Source: Propionibacteriaceae bacterium (GTDB lineage Bacteria > Actinomycetota > Actinomycetes > Propionibacteriales > Propionibacteriaceae). Taken from it: 64,000 nt of DNA. The stretch covers positions 18,793 to 82,792 of the forward strand of contig JAIRYW010000076.1 in assembly GCA_031267645.1 (NCBI GenBank), written 5' to 3'. Under the pieces are notes generated by a model. That model searched no databases. It saw only the letters and a list, made by a program, of their open reading frames with translations, and was not told where the DNA came from. The translations under genes were made by a program, and so were the position numbers. Below are positions 47,367 to 59,065 of this stretch, piece by piece (within the stretch, counting starts at the first letter, position 1; each line of letters opens with the position of its first letter).

Positions 47367-47545
47367 CCACACTCCTTGAGCGAATCAGGTCGGCTGGCGG
47401 GATCGATCCTAGTGGTCATGTCGTTCGATCCTGGGCCCACAACCGTTCGCGCGTCCGCTGCGACGTGATCGGCCCAGTTCGGGCGTCGCGCCGTTCGCCT
47501 CGACCGCCGAGATCAGGGCGGTCCCACTAGTCGGACCAGCTCGGC

Positions 47546-48463
47546 TCAACCGTCGGAGCGGGCCAACTCGAGGGCGGCGCCGTCCAAGATGTCGGTGTCG
47601 CGCACGACTAGGTCCAAACCGACCCGGCCGGCCAAGCGGTCGGCGATCAGGGCGCCGGCCGTGATGACCTCGGCCCGCATCGGCTCCAGCAGGGGGAACT
47701 GACGGATGGTCTCAGCCTGGTCCGATCGGCCCAAACGGTCGACCAGGGCGGCCAGGTCGTCGGCTGGCACGACCGCCCCGTGCACCCGGGAACGGTCGTA
47801 GCGGGTCAGCCCGGCCAACATGGCGGCGATCGAGGTGACGGTGCCAGCCACGCCGATCCAGGTCCGGGCCTGGCCCCAAGCCAGATCGGCCTGGTCCAGG
47901 AGCTGGTCGATCCAAGCCCGGGCGGCCGCGATCTGATCTGGACTGGGCGGGTCTTGGCTCAGGCAGCGCTCACGCAGGCGGACCGAGCCGATGTCGAGCG
48001 AACAGGCGGTCTGGATTGTCCCGTCGGCCAGGCCCAAGACCAACTCGGTCGAACCGCCGCCGATGTCGGAGACCAGGACCGGCTCCGTCACCGCCCCGCC
48101 GCTGAGCGCCCCAAGGAAACTGAGACGGGCCTCCTCGGCCCCGGTCACGACCTCGGGCAGGACGCCCAGCCGGGACCGTATCCCCTTCGTGAACAGGTCC
48201 CGATTGGTCACGTCGCGGGCGGCCGAGGTGGCCAGGAAACGGATCCGGTCGACTCGGGCGAAGCGGATCCGCTCGGCGAAGTCTTCGGTAGCGGCGAAGG
48301 TGCGGGCCAGGGCCTGGGGGGTGAAACGGCCGCTGGCGTCGACGCCTTGGCCCAAGCGGACGTAATGCAACCGGCGGTCGACCGTCCTCAGACCGACCGG
48401 AGTGGCGTCGGCCACCAGCAAGCGGATGGTGTTGGTGCCGCAGTCCACCACCGCCACTCTCAT
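47546..48463 (-). CDS. exopolyphosphatase / pppGpp phosphohydrolase (Ppx/GppA family)
   Basis: A 305-residue member of the short actinobacterial Ppx/GppA group. It has the sugar-kinase-like fold with VAVVDCGTNTIRLLVAD at the N-terminus, RFLATSAARDVTNRDLF, the phosphate loop VVTGAEEARLSFLGAL, SDIGGGSTELVLG and GVAGTVTSIAAMLAGL. It would remove terminal phosphates from polyphosphate or pppGpp. The ATG at 48463 overlaps the DUF501 gene stop (ATGA). The chain eno-ftsB-DUF501-ppx is a conserved actinobacterial order. Confidence 0.9.
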   Translation of the reverse strand: MRVAVVDCGTNTIRLLVADATPVGLRTVDRRLHYVRLGQGVDASGRFTPQALARTFAATEDFAERIRFARVDRIRFLATSAARDVTNRDLFTKGIRSRLGVLPEVVTGAEEARLSFLGALSGGAVTEPVLVSDIGGGSTELVLGLADGTIQTACSLDIGSVRLRERCLSQDPPSPDQIAAARAWIDQLLDQADLAWGQARTWIGVAGTVTSIAAMLAGLTRYDRSRVHGAVVPADDLAALVDRLGRSDQAETIRQFPLLEPMRAEVITAGALIADRLAGRVGLDLVVRDTDILDGAALELARSDG

Positions 48464-49035
48464 GCGTCCGGCCGCCGGCGCTTGAACAGGCCGCGGCGGC
48501 GCGACGGGGCGACGTCCGGCTGGGGCGCGGCGGCCGGCGGATCGCAGGGGGTGGTCCAGAACCGGCCCAGCCGGGCCACCGCCTCGTCGCCCAGCGGGTT
48601 GACGCCGGGGCCGACGGCCAGGGAATGGGCCGCCAAGGCGTGCAGGCACTTGACCCGGGTCGGCATGCCGCCGGCCGAGACGCCGGCGATGACGGAGGCG
48701 TCGAGGTCCAGTTCGGTCGCGATGGCGGCCCGGTCGGCCAGGTAGGACTGGTGGGCGGCTTGGTAGCAGGTGGCCAGGTCGCGGTCGGCCAATCTGGTGT
48801 TCATCTCGGCCATGATGCCGTCGGCCTCCATGGTCGAGCAGAGCTTGGCCGCCCTCGGGCAAGTCAGATAGTAAGTGGTGGGGAAGGGGCTGCCGTCAGG
48901 CAGGACCGGGGCGGTCACCACCACGCCGGGGCGCCCGCAGGGACAACGCCAAGCCACGCCCAGGGCTCCTCTGGGGTCGCGCCCCAATTGGGCCGTCACG
49001 ACCTCCCGGTCGGCTTGGTCCAGACGCCACCTCAC
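48460..49035 (-). CDS. DUF501 family protein
   Basis: A 191-residue DUF501 protein. Family marks are the N-terminal DREVVTAQLGRDPRGALGVAWRCPCGRP with paired cysteines, the segment PFPTTYYLTCPRA and VSAGGMPTRVKCLHALAAHSLA. The Cys residues (CPC and the later C) might bind a metal. Its function is unknown; it always travels with ftsB and ppx in actinobacteria. The GTG start overlaps the ftsB stop (GTGA) and its stop overlaps the ppx start. Confidence 0.9.
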   Translation of the reverse strand: MRWRLDQADREVVTAQLGRDPRGALGVAWRCPCGRPGVVVTAPVLPDGSPFPTTYYLTCPRAAKLCSTMEADGIMAEMNTRLADRDLATCYQAAHQSYLADRAAIATELDLDASVIAGVSAGGMPTRVKCLHALAAHSLAVGPGVNPLGDEAVARLGRFWTTPCDPPAAAPQPDVAPSRRRGLFKRRRPDA

Positions 49036-49676
49036 CGGGGGGGCTCGTCACCGACTGTGACCGTGGCCGGGGGCTCCGGCAAACGGTCGGCCGGGGCTTC
49101 CGGCGCGGGCAGGTCGGCCGCTTTGACGGTGGCCCAGAGACGTTCGAACCAAGGCCCCTGCTCAGTCTTGGCCTGGTCCGCGATGGGAGCGGCCTGGCCG
49201 TCCCACAACTGGCCGTCGGCCCCGATGACGCGGTAGCCGACCTCGCCCGGCATGACCCAGCCGAGACGTTCCCGGGCCTGGGCCCGGACGAAGTCCGGGT
49301 CGTCCCAGCGAGCCAAGCTGTCTTGCATCTGCTCGATGGCGGCGGTGCGCTCGATGATCTGGGCCCGAGCCTCGACGATGTCGCGCTGCTGGCTCCAATA
49401 GACGCTCAGGCTGCTGGCGTAAGACAGGGCCAGGACCGCCACCACGGCGATCAGAGCCACCACCCGATGGGGGGCGCCGGAGGGGAAACGGGCCGAAGCC
49501 GGCGTCGACTGGGCCTGGCCAGGGTCGGACTTGGCCGGTTTCGGACCCAGCCCGGGAGCGGCCTCGTCCGCTGGGTCGCCGGACGGGGCCGGCGGGCGCC
49601 GCTCACGCGACAACCCGGGCCGGCCCGGGCTACGGCCCGATCCGCCCGGTGTCGAGTGAGGACGCCCGCCTGGCAT
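49032..49676 (-). CDS. septum formation initiator FtsB/DivIC-like
   Basis: A 214-residue cell division protein. A disordered proline/glycine-rich cytoplasmic N-terminus of about 70 residues precedes one membrane helix (VVALIAVVAVLALSYASSL), a short coiled coil (YWSQQRDIVEARAQIIER, TAAIEQMQDSLARW) and the DivIC end motif DPDFVRAQARERLGWVMPGE. It should act in the divisome with FtsL and FtsQ. It starts four bases after the enolase stop. Confidence 0.88.
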   Translation of the reverse strand: MPGGRPHSTPGGSGRSPGRPGLSRERRPPAPSGDPADEAAPGLGPKPAKSDPGQAQSTPASARFPSGAPHRVVALIAVVAVLALSYASSLSVYWSQQRDIVEARAQIIERTAAIEQMQDSLARWDDPDFVRAQARERLGWVMPGEVGYRVIGADGQLWDGQAAPIADQAKTEQGPWFERLWATVKAADLPAPEAPADRLPEPPATVTVGDEPPR

Positions 49677-49680
49677 GCCG

Positions 49681-51003
<1,323 letters not shown>

Positions 51004-51247
51004 TCAGCCTACTCGGGCCGTCCCGCCTCGGGCCGAAGCGGGGCCGACCGCGAACAGGCCGATGACAGGAGCGCCAGCGGGCGTCGGGACGGGCCGCGGC
51101 CGGCGGGGGCGATCTCGGGCCCACCCCGCCCGGGAGCGGCCTCCACACACCGTCCGGTTCGGCTTCACCACCCGGACGGATTCAGTCGACGCCGGACCCG
51201 ACTCCTACAGGCGGTCGGACCATCGCCCCGGCCGCTAAGCTGAGCCG

Positions 51248-51859
51248 GTGACCACACCGCCGCCCGAACCTCTGCCGTCGCCCGGTCGGCCCGACTACCA
51301 CCCCTACCCGTTCGCCGAGCCCGAGGCGTCCCGGCCCGGCTCGGCGGCCGATCCCCAAACGGGTTACTTCCCGCCCCCGCCGAGGCTGGCGGCCGACCCG
51401 ACCAACCAGTCGGTCGTCTCCGCCGCTCCGGGCGGTCCGGTCATCTTCGGCGGCCCCGCCGCGGCCACCTGGACTTACGACGACGAGGCTCCGTACGGAC
51501 GGGACCCTCTGACCGGACAGCCCCTGTCGGACAAAAGAAGGGGCACGGCCGCCCTGGTCCAGGCCTTCTTCGGTTGGATCGGCGGCGGCCGCCTCTACGT
51601 CGGCGACCAACGGGGCGGCTTCCTGGCCGTCGCCCTGTTCATGGCCGCCCTCGGCTTCACCATCACGACGTTCTGGGGTTGGGCCCTGTGGATCCCCCTC
51701 TGGCTGTGGTGGACGGTGGACTTCATCCTCATCCTGTCCGGGCACGTCCCCGACGGCCAGGGCCGTCAGTTGCGCGTCCGGGCCGACGGCGACCCGCGCG
51801 ACCTGCTGAGGCGTTCCGAATGGCGGCCCGACCGGTTCGACTCCGAGCCGCCGCGTTAG
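51248..51859 (+). CDS. TM2-domain membrane protein
   Basis: A 203-residue protein with a proline-rich cytoplasmic N-terminus of about 95 residues and a C-terminal TM2 domain: a first helix AALVQAFFGWIGGGRLYVGD with the typical GGxxxFYxG-like turn, then VALFMAALGFTITTFWGWAL and LWIPLWLWWTVDFILIL. An Asp in the last helix (WWTVDFIL) is characteristic. Function unknown. It starts with GTG and TAAGCT lies at -12 to -7. It is divergent from eno. Confidence 0.8.
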   Translation: MTTPPPEPLPSPGRPDYHPYPFAEPEASRPGSAADPQTGYFPPPPRLAADPTNQSVVSAAPGGPVIFGGPAAATWTYDDEAPYGRDPLTGQPLSDKRRGTAALVQAFFGWIGGGRLYVGDQRGGFLAVALFMAALGFTITTFWGWALWIPLWLWWTVDFILILSGHVPDGQGRQLRVRADGDPRDLLRRSEWRPDRFDSEPPR

Positions 51860-51875
51860 CCCCGGTCCGGTCCGC

Positions 51876-52205
51876 TCAGCCCTCGCCCTCGCGCCAGCTC
51901 TCGTGGTGGCGCACCACCTCGCGCACGATGAAGGTGAGGAATTTCTCGGCGAACTCGGGGTCCAGCTCGGACTCGACCGCCAATCGGCGCAGCCGGGAGA
52001 TCTGTTCGGCCTCGCGCTCAGGGTCGGCCGGCGGCAGGCCGAGGTCGGCTTTGAGTAGCCCGACCTGTCGGGTGATTTTGAAACGTTCGGCCAGCAGGTG
52101 GACCAAGGCGGAGTCGAGGTTGTCGATCGACTGACGGGCTCGGGCCAGTTCGGGCGGCGGCTCGGTCACGGCCAGGATCTCCTCTCGCCAAAGGCTTGGG
52201 TCCAT
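51876..52205 (-). CDS. chorismate mutase, AroQ type
   Basis: A 109-residue AroQ-fold protein converting chorismate to prephenate for phenylalanine and tyrosine. It is all helical: helix 1 with RQSIDNLDSALVHLLAERFKI (Arg for substrate binding), helix 2 with QVGLLKADLGLPPADPEREA (Lys) and helix 3 ending FLTFIVREVVRHHE. The first 20 residues are extra compared with short AroQ and may belong to a leader. It is convergent with the TM2 gene and close to guaB3 upstream. Confidence 0.88.
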   Translation of the reverse strand: MDPSLWREEILAVTEPPPELARARQSIDNLDSALVHLLAERFKITRQVGLLKADLGLPPADPEREAEQISRLRRLAVESELDPEFAEKFLTFIVREVVRHHESWREGEG

Positions 52206-52257
52206 CCTGGCACGGGCCGAGGACGGTCCGGCGGACCGACCGGGCCCGGAGACCGGC

Positions 52258-53361
52258 CTAGACCAGGACCAATTCGGCCCGTTGGAAGGCTTTGACGTCG
52301 GTGTACCCAGTCGAGGCCAGGGTGCGGCGCAGGGCCCCGACCAGGTTCATGGTGCCGTCGGCGATGGCGGAGGGTCCGATCAGGATCTCTTCCAGCGTGC
52401 CGATCTGGTCGAAGTGGGACCGCCAACCCCGCGGCAAGCTGGCGTGCCAGGCCTCGGCCCCCCAGTGGTGCCCCCGGCCGGGGGCTTCCAGGGCCCGGGC
52501 CAGCGGGACGCCGACCATGGCGGCGTCGGCCCCGCAGGCCAAGGCTTTGGCGATGTCGCCGGAGCCGCCCAGGGAGCCGTCGGCGATGACCTGGACGTAA
52601 CGTCCGCCCGACTCGTCCAGATAGTCGCGCCTAGCCGCCGCCACGTCGGAGACGGCCGTCGCCATCGGCACCTCGATGCCCAGCACGGCGCTGGTGGCGT
52701 TACGGGCCCCGCCGCCGAAGCCGACCAGGACGCCGGCCGCGCCGGTCCGCATCAGGTGCAGGGCAGTGTGGTAGTTGGCGCAGCCGCCCACGATGACGGG
52801 CACGTCCAAGGTCCGGATGAACCGTTTCAAATCGAGCGGGGTCTGCCCGGCCGAGACGTGCTGGGCCGACACCAGGGCCCCCCGGATGACGAAGAAGTCC
52901 GGCGCCGCGCGTTCCACCACCTGGGCGAACTGCTCGACGTTCTTAGGCGACAGGGCGCCCGCCACCGGCTGGCCGGATTGACGGATCTGGTCCAAGCGGG
53001 CCGTGATCAGCTCTGGCTTGATCGGTTCGGCGTAAACCTGCTGCAGGCGGCGGGTGGCGGCCATGGCATCGCCCGGATCGGCCAGTTCGGCGAAGATCGG
53101 CTCGGGGTCCTGGTAGCGGGTCCACAACCCCTCCAGGTTGAGCACGCCCAGGCCGCCCAAACGCCCCATCTCGATGGCGGTGGCCGGCGACATGACCGAG
53201 TCCATCGGGGCCGCGATCAGGGGGAAGGACAACCGGATGGCGTCGATGCGCCAGCTCAGGTCGACGTCCTCCAAGGCTCGGGTGCGCCGGGTCGGCACCA
53301 CCGCCACCTCGTCGAATGAATACGCCTTGTCGGCTCGCTTGAAACGACCGATGTCACTCAT
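52258..53361 (-). CDS. GuaB3 family IMP dehydrogenase-related protein
   Basis: A 367-residue protein of the GuaB3 branch that adjoins guaB in actinobacteria. It has the barrel core of IMP dehydrogenase (FDEVAVVPTRR, FPLIAAPMDSVMSP, VIVGGCANYHTALHLM) but no CBS domains. At the active-site loop where IMP dehydrogenase has GPGSICTT, this protein reads GGGARNATSAVLGI and has no Cys, so it cannot work by the normal covalent mechanism. The branch's exact reaction is unsettled to me. AGGGGG upstream supports the ATG at 53361. Confidence 0.88.
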   Translation of the reverse strand: MSDIGRFKRADKAYSFDEVAVVPTRRTRALEDVDLSWRIDAIRLSFPLIAAPMDSVMSPATAIEMGRLGGLGVLNLEGLWTRYQDPEPIFAELADPGDAMAATRRLQQVYAEPIKPELITARLDQIRQSGQPVAGALSPKNVEQFAQVVERAAPDFFVIRGALVSAQHVSAGQTPLDLKRFIRTLDVPVIVGGCANYHTALHLMRTGAAGVLVGFGGGARNATSAVLGIEVPMATAVSDVAAARRDYLDESGGRYVQVIADGSLGGSGDIAKALACGADAAMVGVPLARALEAPGRGHHWGAEAWHASLPRGWRSHFDQIGTLEEILIGPSAIADGTMNLVGALRRTLASTGYTDVKAFQRAELVLV

Positions 53362-53419
53362 GGCCGCCCCCTCTCTGGGTCTCGCCTGGCCGGCCGAGCG
53401 GGGCCGAGCCGTCCCGGCC

Positions 53420-54940
<1,521 letters not shown>

Positions 54941-55157
54941 CTAAGAACCGCCTCCCCCGGAAAGGCCCCAGTCTAGCCGGCTCGGCCAAGGCCCGGCTCG
55001 GGCCGGACGGCGCCTGGCACCCGGTGGGCCGACGGCGTCCGACGGCGGATGGACCAGCCTCAGCTCGGTGGCCCGATGGACCGTCTCGGGCGGCCCGATT
55101 GTGCCCATTGGTGACACTGGCGCCACCGCTCCAGCGATGGACGACTAGGCTCTGGCC

Positions 55158-56018
55158 ATGGTGTTCCATGACGACGACGCCCTGATGTGGGTGGACGGCC
55201 GGTTGACGCCGGCCGGGCAAGCTTCGATCCCGGCTTTGGACCATGCCATCACGGTCGGTGACGGCATCTTCGAGGCGCTCAAGATCGTCCAGGGCCAGCT
55301 CTTCGCCTTGGACCGGCATCTGCGCCGGATGGAGCGGTCGGCCCGCGGCGCCGGGGTGACGTACCCGGGGCATGACACGGTGGCGGCCGCCGCCCAGGCG
55401 GTGGTCCAGGCCAACCGGCAGCTGCTGACCGGCACCCATGACGTCTTGCGGCTGACCTTGACGGCCGGGCGGGGGCACATCGGCTCCAACCGCATCCCGG
55501 GCGCGGCTCCGACTCTGATCGCGGCCGTCACCCATCAGACGCCGCGCGGGCCGGCCGGCACTGCCATCACGACCGACTGGATCCGCAACGAGCGCGGGGC
55601 CTTGTCCGGGCTGAAGACGACCAGCTACATGGAGAACGCCATGGCCGCCGCCCGAGCTGAAGCGGCCGGAGTGGACGAGGTCCTCTTCGCCAACACGGTC
55701 GGCCATCTCTGCGAGGGCTTCCGCTCCAACACCTTCCTGGTCTTGGACGGCCAGCTGGTGACGCCGCCGCTGAGCGACGGGCCGCTGGCCGGCATCACCC
55801 GTGAGCTGGTGCTGGAGTGGAGCCCGGTCGAGCAGCGCTCGGTCCGGTTCGCCGCTTTGACTGAGGCCAGCGAGATCTTCATCACCTCGACCGTCAGCGA
55901 CGTCATGGCCATCACCGCCCTCGACGGCCGCCCGGTCGGCGACGGCGCAGTCGGCCCGGTCACCGCCGCGGCCCAAGCCGCCTTCGCGGCCGGCCAAGCC
56001 CGGGGCCTCAATCCCTGA
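55158..56018 (+). CDS. class IV aminotransferase, PabC-like (aminodeoxychorismate lyase or branched-chain type)
   Basis: A 286-residue PLP enzyme of fold type IV. The PLP lysine lies in GLKTTSYMENAMA, the carboxylate-binding region in ALDHAITVGDGIFEAL, and the cofactor-phosphate site in LCEGFRSNTFLVL and FITSTVSDVMAI. The overall pattern resembles 4-amino-4-deoxychorismate lyase for folate, though branched-chain or D-amino acid transaminases share these marks. The ATG has TAGGCT at -12 to -7. Its last codons and stop are copied again 0.75 kb downstream, beyond a toxin-antitoxin pair. Confidence 0.85.
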   Translation: MVFHDDDALMWVDGRLTPAGQASIPALDHAITVGDGIFEALKIVQGQLFALDRHLRRMERSARGAGVTYPGHDTVAAAAQAVVQANRQLLTGTHDVLRLTLTAGRGHIGSNRIPGAAPTLIAAVTHQTPRGPAGTAITTDWIRNERGALSGLKTTSYMENAMAAARAEAAGVDEVLFANTVGHLCEGFRSNTFLVLDGQLVTPPLSDGPLAGITRELVLEWSPVEQRSVRFAALTEASEIFITSTVSDVMAITALDGRPVGDGAVGPVTAAAQAAFAAGQARGLNP

Positions 56019-56021
56019 GCC
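55998..56021 (+). repeat. 24-bp direct repeat, copy 1 (3' end of the aminotransferase gene)
   Basis: Covers the last six codons of the aminotransferase gene, its stop and three further bases. Copy 2 at 56754-56777 is identical in 22 of 24 positions and in the same orientation. Together they flank a REP-like palindrome and a toxin-antitoxin pair. Confidence 0.7.
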
Positions 56022-56053
56022 GACCCGGCGGGCCACCTCGGCCCCACCACGTC

Positions 56054-56119
56054 ATCCTGCGCGGAGTCGCAGGATACATCGTCGCAGAATGGATTCCGCG
56101 ACTCCGCTCCGCGCGGAAT
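56054..56119. repeat. REP-like palindromic repeat unit
   Basis: Two hairpins stand side by side: ATCCTGCG/CGCAGGAT (56054-56075, loop CGGAGT) and ATTCCGCG/CGCGGAAT (56093-56119, loop of 11). GTCGCAGGAT and GTCGCAGAAT repeat between them. Short palindromes with this GTCGCAG core recur between genes in many genomes as REP/BIME elements. Confidence 0.6.
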
Positions 56120-56182
56120 GGCGGCGCTGCCTCCGACCAGGTCCTTACCACCATGTCGTAGCCGCCCAGTAGACTCCGAAGC

Positions 56183-56428
56183 ATGTCATTGGTCGCAGAG
56201 GTCGAGCGGGCGCTTTTGGCGCTCGCGCCGCAAGATCGCGCCGCCGTCATTGAACGGGGCATTGTGTCTCTGGACGACGACGGCGCCACTCAGGGCCAAA
56301 TCGACGCCGCTTGGCGTGACGTGCTGCGGGGGCGAATCGACGACATCGAGCGCGGCGGCGTCGAACTCGTCAGCGGCGAGGAGTCCGAAGCCCGAGTCCA
56401 AGCCTTGCTGGAGGAGTTACGCCGTTGA
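56183..56428 (+). CDS. antitoxin, addiction-module component family
   Basis: An 81-residue antitoxin-like protein of the short 'addiction module component' family: a helical N-terminus VAEVERALLALAPQDRAAVIERG, a linker DDDGATQGQIDAAWRDVLRGRI and a C-terminal segment ERGGVELVSGEESEARVQALLEEL that would wrap the toxin. The ATG has TAGACT at -13 to -8. The last bases overlap the toxin start. Confidence 0.82.
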   Translation: MSLVAEVERALLALAPQDRAAVIERGIVSLDDDGATQGQIDAAWRDVLRGRIDDIERGGVELVSGEESEARVQALLEELRR

Positions 56429-56739
56429 GCCTCGGCTACTCCGAGCACCCCGAAGCGACACAGGAACGGCTCCAAGCGATCCTCTACTATCACCGCGCGC
56501 AGGCTGGCCGCGGCGAGGACGTGGCGAACCGGTTCCGCTCCGCGATAGCCGACGTGGTCGCATCGCCCGGTTCTTGGCCGCTGTTCCCTGGCTGGGAAGG
56601 CGAACCACAGGTCCGTAGCCGTAAGGTCGCGGTCTACCCCTACCGGGTGGTCTATTACGTCCGCGACGAGATCGTCGTCGTGGCCTACGCGCACGTCAAA
56701 CGCCGTCCCGGATACTGGTCCGCTCGTCTGGACGGCTGA
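56425..56739 (+). CDS. RelE/ParE family toxin
   Basis: A 104-residue RelE/ParE-fold toxin. It has the two N-terminal helices (HPEATQERLQAILYYHRAQA, GRGEDVANRFRSAIADVV), a core SPGSWPLFPGW and strands RKVAVYPYRVVYYVRDEIVVVAYAHVKRRPGYW. Arg and Tyr residues expected in the sheet are present. ParE-type members inhibit gyrase and RelE-type members cleave mRNA; I cannot decide which. The start is TTG, overlapping the antitoxin stop. Confidence 0.83.
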   Translation: MSLGYSEHPEATQERLQAILYYHRAQAGRGEDVANRFRSAIADVVASPGSWPLFPGWEGEPQVRSRKVAVYPYRVVYYVRDEIVVVAYAHVKRRPGYWSARLDG

Positions 56740-56753
56740 CCGCCGACGGTCAG

Positions 56754-56777
56754 GCCCGAGGCCTCAACCCCTGAGCC
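56754..56777 (+). repeat. 24-bp direct repeat, copy 2
   Basis: Second copy of the aminotransferase gene's 3' end, starting 14 bases after the toxin stop codon, with two mismatches to copy 1. It includes a now useless copy of the stop codon context CCCTGAGCC. Confidence 0.7.
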
Positions 56778-56796
56778 CAGACACCGACGCATGACA

Positions 56797-56823
56797 AGGG
56801 CCCGCCCCAATGGGGCGGGCCCT
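56797..56823. terminator. strong bidirectional hairpin terminator after groEL
   Basis: AGGGCCCGCCCC and GGGGCGGGCCCT form a perfect 12-bp stem with loop AAT. It lies 25 bp beyond the groEL stop and about 60 bp beyond the toxin stop, and can serve both converging units. No T-run follows. Confidence 0.75.
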
Positions 56824-56848
56824 GTCGCGTTCTGACGCTCAGTCGCGG

Positions 56849-58760
<1,912 letters not shown>

Positions 58761-58851
58761 GTCAAGACCCCTTTCGCATGCGTGTGGCCCGTGGCCACAG
58801 GGTTCGTCTGTTGGACACGGCTGTTCTGTCGTCGCGGTGCCAGCTCAGCCG

Positions 58852-58878
58852 TTGGCACACTCCAGGTGAGAGTGCCAA
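58852..58878 (-). promoter_or_regulatory. second, imperfect CIRCE element
   Basis: TTGGCACaC - nine bases - GAGTGCCAA (58852-58878): the 9-9-9 geometry of CIRCE with one central mismatch in the arms. It lies downstream of the -10 box, around the transcription start, and would give HrcA a second site. Confidence 0.7.
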
Positions 58879-58883
58879 GGCAG

Positions 58884-58912
58884 AATCTATACCCCGTTTA
58901 GCACTCGATCAA
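58884..58912 (-). promoter_or_regulatory. groES promoter
   Basis: On the minus strand TTGATC (58912-58907) and TAGATT (58889-58884) are 17 bases apart. The -35 lies inside the spacer of the first CIRCE, so HrcA binding would block the polymerase. Confidence 0.6.
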
Positions 58913-58924
58913 GCCGAGTGCTAG
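58898..58924. promoter_or_regulatory. CIRCE operator (HrcA binding site)
   Basis: TTAGCACTC - GATCAAGCC - GAGTGCTAG, an almost perfect CIRCE inverted repeat (one base from the consensus end). It marks heat-shock control of groES-groEL by the repressor HrcA. The stretch 58761-59065 holds this operator, the promoter, the second CIRCE and no gene. Confidence 0.9.
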
Positions 58925-59065
58925 TCGTGTCCGGTTGGGGAAGGTCGCCCCAGCGTCGTGTGACGGACCGAGTCCGGCCCGGCCGGCCCGCCGGCCGGGT
59001 CCCGGGCCACCAAGGCCAACGGGGCCCCTTGCCGCCGGTCGGGTCAGCGGCGGCTGACGGCCGGG

